From assembly GCF_900090145.1 (NCBI RefSeq), contig NZ_FMHI01000014.1:62001-126000 (forward strand): 64,000 bases of DNA, given 5' to 3'. Each line of letters opens with the position of its first letter. The first letter of the stretch is position 1. Under the pieces are notes generated by a model. It did not search any database. It was not told the DNA's origin and worked only from the letters and a program-made list of their open reading frames with translations. The translations under genes were made by a program, and so were the position numbers. This DNA comes from Streptomyces sp. WMMB 322. GTDB taxonomy: Bacteria > Actinomycetota > Actinomycetes > Streptomycetales > Streptomycetaceae. Shown in pieces: positions 50,894-59,937 of the stretch.

Positions 50894-51256
50894 ATGGGCT
50901 GGGTAACCGACTGGAGTGCGCAGGCAGCCTGTCGCACTACCGATCCGGATGAACTGTTCGTGCAGGGTGCGGCACAGAACCGCGCCAAGGCCGTATGTAC
51001 GGGGTGCCCCGTGCGCACCGAGTGTCTGGCCGACGCGCTGGACAACCGAGTTGAGTTCGGTGTCTGGGGCGGGATGACCGAGCGGGAGCGGAGGGCGTTG
51101 CTGCGCCGCCGGCCCACGGTCACCTCCTGGCGCCGGCTGCTCGAGACGGCGCGCATGGAGTACGAGCGTGACACGGGCGGAGTTCTGCCCCTGGACCTCG
51201 AGGGGGCGAAGGACTACGCCGTCAATGCGGTGAAGGACTACGCGGCGGCGGGGTGA
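50894..51256 (+). CDS. wblA: WhiB-like Fe-S regulator WblA
   Basis: A 120-aa WhiB-family protein. The [4Fe-4S] ligands are Cys13, Cys35, Cys38 and Cys44 (C-x21-CxxC-x5-C), followed by the GVWGG turn and the basic ERRALLRRRPTVTSWRR helix. The start MGWVTDWSAQAACRTTDPDE and location beside the PBP and two ArsA-like genes match WblA of S. coelicolor, a pleiotropic repressor of antibiotic production that is needed for sporulation. GGGAGAGGA lies 12 bases before the ATG. Confidence 0.95.
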   Translation: MGWVTDWSAQAACRTTDPDELFVQGAAQNRAKAVCTGCPVRTECLADALDNRVEFGVWGGMTERERRALLRRRPTVTSWRRLLETARMEYERDTGGVLPLDLEGAKDYAVNAVKDYAAAG

Positions 51257-51851
51257 GCCCCGTCTCCCGGTGATCCGGGGCGTGGAGGGCATGACGTGCA
51301 CTGCCGCTCGGTCGTGAGGCGATTGCGCCGTACGGCAGTTGAGCGGTAGCGACGTCGCGCCATGCCATGCGCGTGCCAAGGGGTCGCCCGCACCTCACGC
51401 TTCCCGCGGGCTCGCACCCCCGTTTCGATGTGCCGCGACGCACCGCTCGTACCGCTCGGTCGAGGAAACCGGGCGGGAGGTGCTCGCGCGGCACTCGTGT
51501 GTGGCGCGCTGCGCTCGTGCGCGACGACGGCACGGTCCTGCGACGAGGGCGCGGTCCTGCAACGAGAGGACAGGGTCCTGCGGCGAGGGCTGGACAGGTC
51601 ACGAGGTGCTTCGCCCCGCATGCCCTGCGTCTCGCTGCTGAACGCGAGTGCAGGGCACCGGCATCGGGGCCGGCCGCGCGTGCGGGTCGTGAGCGGTGTG
51701 ACCGGCGGGACAGAAGTGCACTCCTGCCCCGGGGGCCCCGTGCCGTTGAACGCGTCGCCTCACGTGGACGCATTGCCTCACGACCCGCGCCGCTGTCACG
51801 ACCGCGTGGCCGGTGTCGGCGAGCGGACCGGGAAGAGAGCGGAGCGCGGGG
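51257..51851. other. Gene-poor gap with a small tandem repeat
   Basis: About 600 bases between convergent wblA and the ArsA-like genes. Three degenerate 18-base units resembling CGGTCCTGCGACGAGGGC lie at 51533-51550, 51552-51569 and 51573-51590. Open frames on both strands are Arg/Ala-rich shadows without start signals. No gene is supported. Confidence 0.5.
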
Positions 51852-53315
51852 TCAGGCCGCAGGCGGGCGCCCCGGCGCCTTCCGGTGCTGCGGCCCGTGG
51901 GCGAGCAGTTCGCCGATCGTGCGCAGCCCGGCCAAGTCGTGCACGTCGCCGGCCAGCGCCTCCACTTCGGCCACCGGTACTTCGGGATGGAGCGCCGCGA
52001 AGCGGTCGCGCGTGCGCCGTTCGCGGCTCAGGAGCCGCATGCGTTCGGCATGCAAACGCAGCAGAGCAGCGGCCAGTTGCTCGGTATGGCCGAAATGCCC
52101 GTTCCGCCCCGTCGGCTCGTCTGCGGATTCGGGCCGCAGGGCGGAGTCCGGGTCGGCGTTCTGTCCGGTTTCCCGTTGCTCGTCCGCGACCGTGCCGTCC
52201 GACGAGCCGCGCCCGGGGGAGTGGGCGCTGTGTCCCTTTCCCTTCCCGCGCCCTCGATCCACAATGCCGCCCTCTTCAAGATTTTCCGCGAGGGCCAGTG
52301 CCCGCTCCGCACCGATCGCCGAGGCGCCGCTGCCGTGCACGCGGTTGAGTACGAGCCCGGCGAGCGGCATCTGCTCCTCCGCGAGCCGTTCCACGAAGTA
52401 CGCCGCCTCGCGCAGCGCGTCGCTTTCCGGCGCCGCCACCACGAGGAACGCCGTTCCGGGCGCCTGGAGCAGCTTGTACGTGGCGTCCGCGCGCGTACGG
52501 AAACCCCCGAACATCGTGTCCATCGCGGCCACGAAGGTCTGCACATCACGCAACAGGCCCGTCCCGAGCAGCTTGTTGAGCGCCCCGGTGAACATCGAGA
52601 GCCCGGCCATGCCGAGGTTGACGAACTTCATCCCGGCGCGGCCGCCCGCCTTCGCCGGCGCCATGAGCATCCGGATGAACCGGCCGTCCAGGAACGAGCC
52701 CAGCCGTTTCGGCGCGTCCAGGAAGTCCAGCGCGGAGCGGGACGGCGGAGTGTCCACGACGATCAGGTCCCATTCCCCTCGGCCCTCCGCGTCCGGGGAG
52801 GCCCCGACGGAGCGCAGCTGGCCCAGCTTCTCCATCGCCATGTACTCCTGCGTCCCCGCAAAGCCCGCCGAGAGCGACTCGTAGAAGGGGTTGGCCATGA
52901 TGGCGCGTGCGCGCTCGGGCTCCGCGTGGGCCTCGACGATCTCGTCGAAGGTCCGCTTCATGTCCAGCATCATGGCGTGCAGCTCGCCGCCGGCCTCCCC
53001 GTCGACGCCCGGAACGGGCCGCGGGGTGTTGTCCAGTTCGGTGAGCCCCATGGACTGCGCGAGCCGCCGCGCGGGGTCGATCGTCAGGACGACGGTCTTC
53101 CGTCCCCGCTCCGCCGCCCGGACACCGAGTGCGGCCGCGGTCGTCGTCTTGCCGACGCCGCCGGAGCCGCAGCAGACGATGATCCGCGTCTCCGGGTCGT
53201 CGATCAACGGGTCGACGCGCAGAGCCACTTCGGAGGCCAGGGGGCTTCCGGCGCGTGCCGCGTGCTCGGCGCCGCCGGCCTTGTGCGTCCGGGTGTCCGT
53301 CCTGCCCTCTGTCAT
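51852..53315 (-). CDS. ArsA/Get3-like ATPase, second of pair
   Basis: A 487-aa ATPase of the ArsA/Get3 group. The P-loop is CCGSGGVGKTTTAAALG near residue 48, and the switch motifs are TIDPARRLAQSMG and LIVVDTPPSRSALDF. A long low-complexity insert (about residues 345-405) separates the ATPase core from the C-terminal helices. No arsenite-binding Cys triad or Get3 CxxC is evident. Its start overlaps the upstream stop by four bases. The two ATPases probably work as a heterodimer, as in other actinomycetes. The cargo is unknown. Confidence 0.92.
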   Translation of the reverse strand: MTEGRTDTRTHKAGGAEHAARAGSPLASEVALRVDPLIDDPETRIIVCCGSGGVGKTTTAAALGVRAAERGRKTVVLTIDPARRLAQSMGLTELDNTPRPVPGVDGEAGGELHAMMLDMKRTFDEIVEAHAEPERARAIMANPFYESLSAGFAGTQEYMAMEKLGQLRSVGASPDAEGRGEWDLIVVDTPPSRSALDFLDAPKRLGSFLDGRFIRMLMAPAKAGGRAGMKFVNLGMAGLSMFTGALNKLLGTGLLRDVQTFVAAMDTMFGGFRTRADATYKLLQAPGTAFLVVAAPESDALREAAYFVERLAEEQMPLAGLVLNRVHGSGASAIGAERALALAENLEEGGIVDRGRGKGKGHSAHSPGRGSSDGTVADEQRETGQNADPDSALRPESADEPTGRNGHFGHTEQLAAALLRLHAERMRLLSRERRTRDRFAALHPEVPVAEVEALAGDVHDLAGLRTIGELLAHGPQHRKAPGRPPAA

Positions 53316-54286
53316 GACCTCTCCTGGCGTGGTGGCAACTGATCGCGCAGATCCGCGGCGAGCTGGTAGAGCCCGGCGAGTTCGACGCCCTCGGACAGCA
53401 GCCCCAGTTCGTACAGCGGCATGTCCAGCTTCGCCAGCGCGGAGCGCTGCTCCTGTTCCAGTGCGACGCGTTGCGCGTGTTCGTGTGCCTGCTCGATGAG
53501 CGGTCCGACGAGCCGGTCCGCGCGGGAGAGGCCCGCGCGCTGCAGCGCCTCGACCAGGTCACCGTCGGGACCCCGGTCGGCGTTGTGCAGCAGTTCCTCG
53601 TCCAGCAGGTGCGGCCGCACCATGTTCACCAGCGCCGCCCCGACGGGCAGCCCCGCCTCGCGGAGCTCCGCGACGCCGTCCACGGTCTCCTGGACAGGCA
53701 TCTCCTCCAGCAGCGTCACCAAGTGCACCGCCGTCTCGGGCGACTTGAGCACCCGCATCACGGCCTGGGCCTGGTTGTGCACGGGGCCGACCTTGGCCAG
53801 TCCGGCGACCTCCTCGTTGACGCCGAGGAAGCGGGTGATGCGGCCGGTGGGCGGCGCGTCCATCACCACCGCGTCGTACACACGCCGTTCGCGGGAGTCC
53901 CGGCGGCGTACGGCCTCGCACGCCTTGCCCGTCAGCAGCACGTCCCGCAGGCCCGGCGCGATGGTGGTCGCGAAGTCGATCGCGCCCAGCTTCTTCAGCG
54001 CGCGCCCGGCGCTGCCCAGCTTGTAGAACATCTGGAGGTAGTCCAGCAGCGCCCGTTCGGGGTCGATGGCGAGCGCATGGACCTCGCCGCCGTCGTGCGC
54101 GACGGCGATCTTGCGTTCCTCGTACGGAAGCGGCTCAGTCTCGAAGAGCTGAGCGATGCCCTGCCGTCCCTCGACTTCTACGAGGAGTGTGCGCCTCCCT
54201 CCGGCGGCCAGGGCCAACGCGAGTGCCGCGGCGACCGTCGTCTTGCCGGTGCCGCCCTTGCCTGTGACAACATGCAGCCTGCTCAC
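53312..54286 (-). CDS. ArsA/Get3-like ATPase, first of pair
   Basis: A 324-aa ATPase beginning close to the P-loop VVTGKGGTGKTTVAAALALA, whose second Lys is the dimer signature of the deviant Walker A. Switch II is VVMDAPPTGRITRFLG. It is smaller than its partner and lacks the low-complexity insert. GTG 54286 places the P-loop at the usual distance from the N-terminus. The frame upstream is a shadow. Coupled by ATGA to the larger ATPase. Confidence 0.92.
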   Translation of the reverse strand: MSRLHVVTGKGGTGKTTVAAALALALAAGGRRTLLVEVEGRQGIAQLFETEPLPYEERKIAVAHDGGEVHALAIDPERALLDYLQMFYKLGSAGRALKKLGAIDFATTIAPGLRDVLLTGKACEAVRRRDSRERRVYDAVVMDAPPTGRITRFLGVNEEVAGLAKVGPVHNQAQAVMRVLKSPETAVHLVTLLEEMPVQETVDGVAELREAGLPVGAALVNMVRPHLLDEELLHNADRGPDGDLVEALQRAGLSRADRLVGPLIEQAHEHAQRVALEQEQRSALAKLDMPLYELGLLSEGVELAGLYQLAADLRDQLPPRQERS

Positions 54287-54329
54287 TCCCGGGAGCCTAA
54301 CCAGCTTGCGACGGGCTACGCTCGGCCCC

Positions 54330-54488
54330 ATGACGAAGTGGGAATACGCGACAGTGCCGCTGCTCGTGCACGCGACCAAGCAGATCCTCGACACCTGGGG
54401 AGAGGACGGCTGGGAACTCGTCCAGGTCGTTCCGGGGCCGACGGGTTCCGACCAACTGGTGGCATACCTCAAGCGGGAAAAGCAGTGA
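54330..54488 (+). CDS. DUF4177 small protein
   Basis: A 52-aa protein starting MTKWEYATVPLLVHATKQIL and containing the family centre WGEDGWELVQVV. It is divergent from the ArsA-like pair (43 bases) and its stop overlaps the RidA start (GTGA). Function unknown; its position is conserved in Streptomyces. Confidence 0.85.
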   Translation: MTKWEYATVPLLVHATKQILDTWGEDGWELVQVVPGPTGSDQLVAYLKREKQ

Positions 54489-54958
54489 GCGGCGTCGACT
54501 CCCGGCTCGCCGAGCTCGGCATCACGCTGCCCGAAGTCGCCACCCCTGCGGGCGCGTACGTGCCGGCCGTGCGCAGCGGACGGTACGTGTACACCGCGGG
54601 CCAGGTCCCGCTCGTCGAGGGCAAGCTGCCGGTGACGGGGAAGGTCGGCGCGGAGGTCACGCAGGAGGAGGCAAAGGACCTGGCGCGCACGTGCGCGTTG
54701 AACGCCCTGGCCGCCGTCGCCTCCGTGGCGGGCGGACTCGAGCGGGTCGCACGGGTCGTGAAGGTCACCGGATTCGTCGCCTCCGCACCGGACTTCACCG
54801 CTCAGCCGGCCGTCATCAACGGTGCGAGCGAACTGCTCGGCGAGGTCTTCGGAGACAAGGGCATCCACGCGCGCAGCGCCGTCGGTGTGGCCGTGCTGCC
54901 GATGGACGCACCCGTCGAGGTCGAGGTCCAGGTCGAGCTGGCCGACTGGGCGGAGTGA
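54485..54958 (+). CDS. RidA/YjgF-family protein
   Basis: A 157-aa Rid protein. The strand RYVYTAGQVPLVEGKLPVTG, the helix NALAAVASVAGGLERVARVV and the C-terminal strand around PVEVEVQVELADW are typical. The Arg that acts in imine hydrolysis in RidA lies in the segment around IHARSAVGVAVL. Some family members lack deaminase activity, so the reaction is a family-level inference. Coupled to the DUF4177 gene. Confidence 0.9.
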   Translation: MSGVDSRLAELGITLPEVATPAGAYVPAVRSGRYVYTAGQVPLVEGKLPVTGKVGAEVTQEEAKDLARTCALNALAAVASVAGGLERVARVVKVTGFVASAPDFTAQPAVINGASELLGEVFGDKGIHARSAVGVAVLPMDAPVEVEVQVELADWAE

Positions 54959-55065
54959 ACGAAGCGTCGCGGTGACGGAGTTCACGAAGCCGTTACCTGT
55001 GCCTTCACGGGCCGCTCCGTCACCACCCGGCGACGTGGTGCCGGAGTGACCCGTAGCATCCGACC

Positions 55066-56040
55066 ATGTCCTCATCCACGAACGGTCAGTGGTACCCACG
55101 GGAGTGGCCGGAGCGCATCCGCGCCCTGGCGGCGGGTGAGATCACGCCCGTGGCTCCGCGCCCGGCCGCCACGGTCATGCTGCTGCGTGACGGCGGCGGG
55201 GCGGCGGAGGGCCCCGAGGTGCACATGCTCCGCAGGCGCACGTCCATGGCCTTCGCCGGGGGCGCGTACGCCTACCCCGGCGGCGGCGTCGACCCGCGCG
55301 ACGAGCACTGGGGCGGCGACGACCGCAGGCCCGGCCGTGGCTGGGCCGGGCCCTCACGCAAGGAGTGGGCGATGCGGTTCGGTACGGACGAGGCCACCGC
55401 GCAGGCCATCGTCTGCGCCGCGGTGCGCGAGACCTTCGAGGAAGCGGGCGTGCTGCTCGCGGGCCCGGACGCCTCCAGCGTCGTCGACGACACGACCGGC
55501 GAGGACTGGGAGCGGGACCGCACGGCCCTCGCCGCGCACGAGCTCTCCTTCGCCGACTTCCTGGAACGCCGCGGTCTGGTGCTGCGCAGCGATCTGCTCG
55601 GCGCCTGGGCGCGCTGGATCACCCCGGAGTTCGAGAAGCGCCGCTACGACACGTGGTTCTTCGTCGCCGCGCTGCCAGAGGGCCAGCGCACCCGCAACGC
55701 CTCGACGGAAGCGGACCGCACCGTGTGGATACGTCCCGGCGAGGCGGCCGCGGGCTACGACGACGGCGAGCTGCTGATGATGCCGCCGACCATCGCCATG
55801 CTGCGGCAGCTGGAGCCCTACGGGACGGCGGCCGGTGCACTGGCCGCCAGCGCGCGGCGCGATCTGAACCCGGTGCTGGCGGAGGCACGGCTGGAGGGCG
55901 GTCACGTCGTGCTCAGCTGGCCGGGGCACGACGAGTTCACCAAGCGCGTCGAGACGACCGCGGGCGGCAGCGGGGCCACGCCCGACGGCGGTGCCGGGAC
56001 CGAGGACACCCGCGGAGGCGGAGAGGGCGGCTCCGCATGA
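55066..56040 (+). CDS. NUDIX hydrolase
   Basis: A 324-aa NUDIX-fold protein. The Nudix region is split: GGAYAYPGGGVDPRDEHWGG begins it and ETFEEAGVLLAG near residue 122 supplies the helix with AVRETFEEAG. The 50-residue insert between them is longer than usual. The fold continues with YDTWFFVAALPEGQ. It resembles the RPP7/NUDT19-type long Nudix proteins. Substrate not determined. The stop overlaps the MBL start. Confidence 0.87.
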   Translation: MSSSTNGQWYPREWPERIRALAAGEITPVAPRPAATVMLLRDGGGAAEGPEVHMLRRRTSMAFAGGAYAYPGGGVDPRDEHWGGDDRRPGRGWAGPSRKEWAMRFGTDEATAQAIVCAAVRETFEEAGVLLAGPDASSVVDDTTGEDWERDRTALAAHELSFADFLERRGLVLRSDLLGAWARWITPEFEKRRYDTWFFVAALPEGQRTRNASTEADRTVWIRPGEAAAGYDDGELLMMPPTIAMLRQLEPYGTAAGALAASARRDLNPVLAEARLEGGHVVLSWPGHDEFTKRVETTAGGSGATPDGGAGTEDTRGGGEGGSA

Positions 56041-56873
56041 CCGATGCCGCGTCCCTGCCGGGCCAGCCGCGCGGCGGCGTGCTCAGCGGTCAGGCCACCG
56101 CGCGTGCCCACTGCGTCCTCGCGCCGAATCCGTCCGCCATGACGCTGGACGGCACCAACACCTGGATCGTCGCCGAGCCCGGTTCCGGCTCCGCCGTCGT
56201 CGTCGACCCCGGGCCGCTGGACGAGGGCCATCTGCGCCATGTGCTCAGCACGGCCGAGCGCCTGGGCAAGCGCGTGGATCTCACGGTTCTCACCCACGGC
56301 CACCCCGATCACGCGGAGGGCGCGGCACGCTTCGCTGAGCTGTCCGGCACCTCGGTACGGGCCCTCGACCCCGCGCTGCGCCTGGGCGACGAGGGCCTCG
56401 CCGCCGGTGACGTCGTGAGCACGGGGGGTCTGGAGATGCGCGTCGTGCCCACTCCCGGGCACACGGCCGACTCGCTGTGCTTCCACCTGCCGGCCGAGGG
56501 GGCGGTGCTGACGGGCGACACGGTGCTGGGCCGCGGCACGACCGTCGTCGCGCACCCCGACGGACGGCTCGGCGACTACCTGGACTCGCTGCGCCGCCTG
56601 CGCTCGCTGACCAGGGACGACGGGGTCTCCACGGTGCTGCCGGGGCACGGGCCGGTGCTGGAGGACGCACAGGGCGTCATCGACTTCTACCTGGCGCACC
56701 GTGCCGACCGTCTCGCCCAGGTCGAGACCGCGGTCGCAGAGGGGTTCGGCACGGCGTCGGAGGTCGTGGCGCACGTGTACGCGGACGTCGACCGTTCGCT
56801 GTGGCCGGCCGCCGAGCTGTCGGTGCGGGCGCAGCTCGCCTACCTGGCGGAACGCGGGGCCGGCGCCGCATAG
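56037..56873 (+). CDS. MBL-fold hydrolase (LACTB2-like)
   Basis: A 278-aa metallo-beta-lactamase-fold protein. Zinc motifs are LTHGHPDHAEGA (HxHxDH), PTPGHTADSLCF, LTGDTVLG and LPGHGPVL. The C-terminal helix bundle resembles LACTB2, an endoribonuclease/hydrolase family. It is coupled to the NUDIX gene by ATGA. Substrate unknown. Confidence 0.9.
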   Translation: MTDAASLPGQPRGGVLSGQATARAHCVLAPNPSAMTLDGTNTWIVAEPGSGSAVVVDPGPLDEGHLRHVLSTAERLGKRVDLTVLTHGHPDHAEGAARFAELSGTSVRALDPALRLGDEGLAAGDVVSTGGLEMRVVPTPGHTADSLCFHLPAEGAVLTGDTVLGRGTTVVAHPDGRLGDYLDSLRRLRSLTRDDGVSTVLPGHGPVLEDAQGVIDFYLAHRADRLAQVETAVAEGFGTASEVVAHVYADVDRSLWPAAELSVRAQLAYLAERGAGAA

Positions 56874-56913
56874 CGCCCGGGGCCGGTGCTGGGCCCCGGG
56901 GCACGGGACACAT

Positions 56914-56951
56914 GCGTGCGGGGCGCCCTCCGGAGAGGACGCCCCGCACGC
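56914..56951. terminator. Bidirectional terminator between MBL and crp
   Basis: A 12-bp perfect stem (56914-56925 with 56940-56951) lies between the convergent MBL and crp genes. Confidence 0.8.
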
Positions 56952-56984
56952 GTTGCCGTTCCGGCGGCCCGGCGGCTCCGCGGT

Positions 56985-57659
56985 TCAGCGGCTCCGCTTC
57001 GCCAGCCGCTCGATGTCGAGCAGGATCACCGCGCGGGCCTCCAGCCGCAGCCAGCCGCGGCCCGCGAAGTCGGCGAGTGCCTTGTTCACGGTCTCGCGCG
57101 AGGCGCCGACGAGCTGCGCCAGTTCCTCCTGCGTGAGGTCGTGCACGACATGGATGCCTTCTTCCGACTGCACGCCGAAGCGGCGCGAAAGATCGAGCAG
57201 CTGCTTCGCGACCCGGCCGGGGACGTCGGAGAAGACGAGGTCGGACATCGAGTCGTTGGTGCGGCGCAGCCTTCGGGCGATGGCCCGCAGCAGTGCCGAC
57301 GCCACCTCGGGACGTACGTTCAGCCAGGGCTGGAGGTCGCCGTGGCCCAGGCCGAGCAGCTTCACCTCGGTCAGGGCCGAGGCCGTCGCGGTACGCGGAC
57401 CCGGGTCGAACAGGGAGAGCTCGCCGATGAGCTCACCGGGGCCCAGCACGGCCAGCATGTTCTCCCGGCCGTCAGGGGAGGTGCGGTGGAGCTTGACCTT
57501 CCCTTCGGTGACTACATAGAGACGGTCGCCCGGGTCGCCCTCGTGAAAGAGGGCCTCACTTCGCGCGAGCGTGGTCTCCGACATGGAGGCGCGCAGCTCA
57601 GCGGCTTGCTCCTCATCGAGCGCCGCGAAGAGCGGGGCGCGCCGCAGAACGTCGTCCAC
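56985..57659 (-). CDS. crp: Crp/Fnr-family regulator (Crp)
   Basis: A 224-aa cAMP-receptor-type regulator. The cyclic-nucleotide domain includes the binding loop GPGELIGELSLFDPGPRTAT with the Glu and Arg that contact the ligand. The C-terminal winged helix is THDLTQEELAQLVGA-like (DLTQEELAQLVGASRETVNK). GTG 57659 has AAGGAGAG upstream. Sequence and position agree with Crp of S. coelicolor, which affects germination and antibiotic production. Confidence 0.93.
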   Translation of the reverse strand: MDDVLRRAPLFAALDEEQAAELRASMSETTLARSEALFHEGDPGDRLYVVTEGKVKLHRTSPDGRENMLAVLGPGELIGELSLFDPGPRTATASALTEVKLLGLGHGDLQPWLNVRPEVASALLRAIARRLRRTNDSMSDLVFSDVPGRVAKQLLDLSRRFGVQSEEGIHVVHDLTQEELAQLVGASRETVNKALADFAGRGWLRLEARAVILLDIERLAKRSR

Positions 57660-58084
57660 GAGTTCTCTCCTTGTCGACCTAGCCCAATGGGGGTCCCAGG
57701 GGCCTCACAAGGCTCCCATGGGCCGAGGGGCGGCGTCTCCCCAGGCCCAGGGCAACCTCAGGTCCGTGAGCCCGAGGGATGTGGCCTTCCCTGACCCGAA
57801 GGTCCGAGGGCCGGCCGCCCCGGGCCGCCGAGCCCAGGGTTGGGGCCTCCCCAGGCCCCCGGGCCGGGGGACCTCGAACCCCATGATGCCGGACGGTGAA
57901 ACAGTGCGATCAATCACAAGTTTGACGCACGCTCCCGAGTTCCCGAAGGCAGGGGGCCGATCGGAGCCCGGAATCGTCTTCGTGCGGGGCGGATGTCAGC
58001 GGGCCCCTCTACGCTGGCCGGGTGTCAGTGAGCCCGTGATGCCCCGGTGAGCGCACGCAGAGCGGGGCCGTACGGGGGACCGCG
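57660..58084. other. Divergent region between crp and nth
   Basis: The 425-base region holds promoters for both genes. GC-rich repeats of CCCAGG and GGGCC-type units fill 57690-57880, and the part at 57890-57930 is more AT-rich (CAATCACAAGTTTGACGCAC). No gene is supported. I see no clear TGTGA-N6-TCACA Crp site. Confidence 0.5.
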
Positions 58085-59191
58085 ATGGGAGATTCCGCTG
58101 TGGGCGAACAGGAGCCCCTCGACAGGGCAAGCCGGACAAAGGGGTCCGTTGCTGCCTCCGCCGACGATGTGACGCCGGCAACCGGAAGCACCGGCAAGCC
58201 CGCGAAGAAGACCGCGGCCGGGAAGGCGGCGGCCGGGACGGCCGCGCCCGCGAAGGCTGCGTCCGGGAAGGCTGCGTCCGGGAAGGCTGCTCCGAGAAAG
58301 AGCCCGGCGAAGGCCGCCCCGGCGAAGAAGGGCGCCCCGGCGAAGAAGGGTGCCCCGAAGAAGGCGCCGGGGAAGCCCGAGTCCCACCTCGCCAAGGTCC
58401 GCCGTGCCCGCCGCATCAACCGCGAGCTGGCCGACGTGTACTACTACGCGCACCCCGAGCTCGACTTCGAGAACCCCTACCAGCTGCTGGTCGCCACGGT
58501 CCTCTCCGCCCAGACCACCGACCTGCGGGTCAACCAGACGACGCCCGCGCTCTTCGCCGCCTACCCCACTCCCGAGGACATGGCGGCCGCCGACCCGGAG
58601 AAGCTGGAGGAGCTGCTGCGCCCCACCGGCTTCTTCCGGGCCAAGGCCAAGTCCGTGCTCGGGCTGTCGGCAGCGATCCGCGACAGGTTCGGCGGTGAAG
58701 TGCCGGGCAACATAAAGGACTTGGTGTCGCTGCCGGGCGTCGGGCGCAAGACCGCGTTCGTCGTGCTGGGCAATGCCTTCGGCGTCCCCGGGCTGACGGT
58801 CGACACCCACTTCGGCCGCCTCGTGCGCCGGTGGAAGCTCACGGAGCAGACGGACGCGGACAAGGTCGAGGCCGAGATCGCCGAGATCATCCCCAAGAGC
58901 GAGTGGACGATGTTCTCGCACCGGACGATCTTCCACGGCCGACGCATCTGCCACTCCCGAAAGCCGGCCTGCGGTGCCTGCCCCATCGCGCAGCTGTGCC
59001 CCTCGTACGGCGAGGGCGAGCTCGACCCGGAGAAGGCGAGGAAACTGCTGAAGTACGAGATGGGCGGGCTGCCCGGCCAGCGCCTGAAGCCTCCGGCCGA
59101 CTACCCGGGCCGCCCGGCGCCGCCGCTCGGCGCAAACGGGAACGGCACCGGCGGAGCCGACGGGAACGGCACCGGCGGAGCCGCCCGGTGA
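58085..59191 (+). CDS. nth: Endonuclease III with Lys/Ala-rich N-terminal extension
   Basis: A 368-aa base-excision glycosylase/AP lyase. Residues ~1-97 are Lys/Ala/Pro-rich (repeats such as GKAASGKAA and PAKKGAPAKKGAP), like histone H1 tails. The core follows: SAQTTDLRVNQTTPALFAAY, the HhH LPGVGRKTA with catalytic Lys222, VDTHFGR with Asp240 (spacing 18 as in E. coli Nth), and Cys289, 296, 299 and 305 for the [4Fe-4S] loop. A Gly/Asn-rich tail repeats GNGTGGA. It removes oxidised pyrimidines. Confidence 0.93.
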   Translation: MGDSAVGEQEPLDRASRTKGSVAASADDVTPATGSTGKPAKKTAAGKAAAGTAAPAKAASGKAASGKAAPRKSPAKAAPAKKGAPAKKGAPKKAPGKPESHLAKVRRARRINRELADVYYYAHPELDFENPYQLLVATVLSAQTTDLRVNQTTPALFAAYPTPEDMAAADPEKLEELLRPTGFFRAKAKSVLGLSAAIRDRFGGEVPGNIKDLVSLPGVGRKTAFVVLGNAFGVPGLTVDTHFGRLVRRWKLTEQTDADKVEAEIAEIIPKSEWTMFSHRTIFHGRRICHSRKPACGACPIAQLCPSYGEGELDPEKARKLLKYEMGGLPGQRLKPPADYPGRPAPPLGANGNGTGGADGNGTGGAAR

Positions 59192-59913
59192 CCGGTCCCC
59201 CCGCGGGTTCGCGTACGCGTGCCGCCTGCGACGGCTCGTCCGCCGGTCCCCCCGTCCACTTCAGCGACCGCGGTCTGCCGGCCTGGCTCGCGCCCGTCGC
59301 CAAGGTGGCGGCCTCGGTCGAGCCGCGTCAGCTGAGCCGGTTCCTGCCGCCCGACGACGGAGCGGGGCGGCCGTCTGCGGTGCTCGTGCTGTTCGGTGAG
59401 GGAGCCGACGGGCCCGAACTGCTGCTCATGGAGCGGGCGTCCAGCCTCCGCTCGCACGCCGGCCAGCCGTCCTTCCCCGGCGGCGCGATCGACCCGGAGG
59501 ACGGTGATCCGGAAGGCGAGGGGCGGCTGCGGGCGGCGCTGCGGGAGGCCGAGGAGGAGACGGGCCTCGACCCGTCAGGCGTGCAGATCTTCGCGACGCT
59601 GCCGGCGCTCTACATTCCGGTGAGCGATTTCGTCGTCACGCCCGTCCTCGCGTGGTGGCGGCGCCCCACGCCCGTGGCGCCCGTGGACCCGGCCGAGACG
59701 GCGAGGGTCTTCACCGTCCCCGTCTCGGAGCTGACCGACCCGGGAAACCGCGCGATGGCCGTCCACCCCTCCGGCTACACCGGCCCGGCGTTCAACGTGG
59801 GGCCGGCCCTGGTGTGGGGTTTCACGGCGGGGGTCATCGACCGGCTGCTGCACTACTCGGGCTGGGAACAGCCCTGGGACCGCGAGCGGCGCGTCCCGAT
59901 CGACGGCACGTGA
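59188..59913 (+). CDS. CoA pyrophosphatase-type NUDIX hydrolase
   Basis: A 241-aa NUDIX protein coupled to nth by GTGA. The NuCoA signature LLMERASSLRSHAGQPSFPG precedes the Nudix box (GGAIDPEDGD, then RAALREAEEETGL). These together define CoA diphosphatases, which cleave CoA to 4'-phosphopantetheine and 3',5'-ADP. The first 45 residues are variable. Confidence 0.9.
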   Translation: MTGPPAGSRTRAACDGSSAGPPVHFSDRGLPAWLAPVAKVAASVEPRQLSRFLPPDDGAGRPSAVLVLFGEGADGPELLLMERASSLRSHAGQPSFPGGAIDPEDGDPEGEGRLRAALREAEEETGLDPSGVQIFATLPALYIPVSDFVVTPVLAWWRRPTPVAPVDPAETARVFTVPVSELTDPGNRAMAVHPSGYTGPAFNVGPALVWGFTAGVIDRLLHYSGWEQPWDRERRVPIDGT

Positions 59914-59937
59914 GGTAACCGGCACATGATGACGACG

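Noticed and set aside
51222..51773. 183-codon minus-strand frame after wblA
   Set aside because: Arg/Ala-rich shadow sequence overlapping the wblA end, with no domain or start signal.
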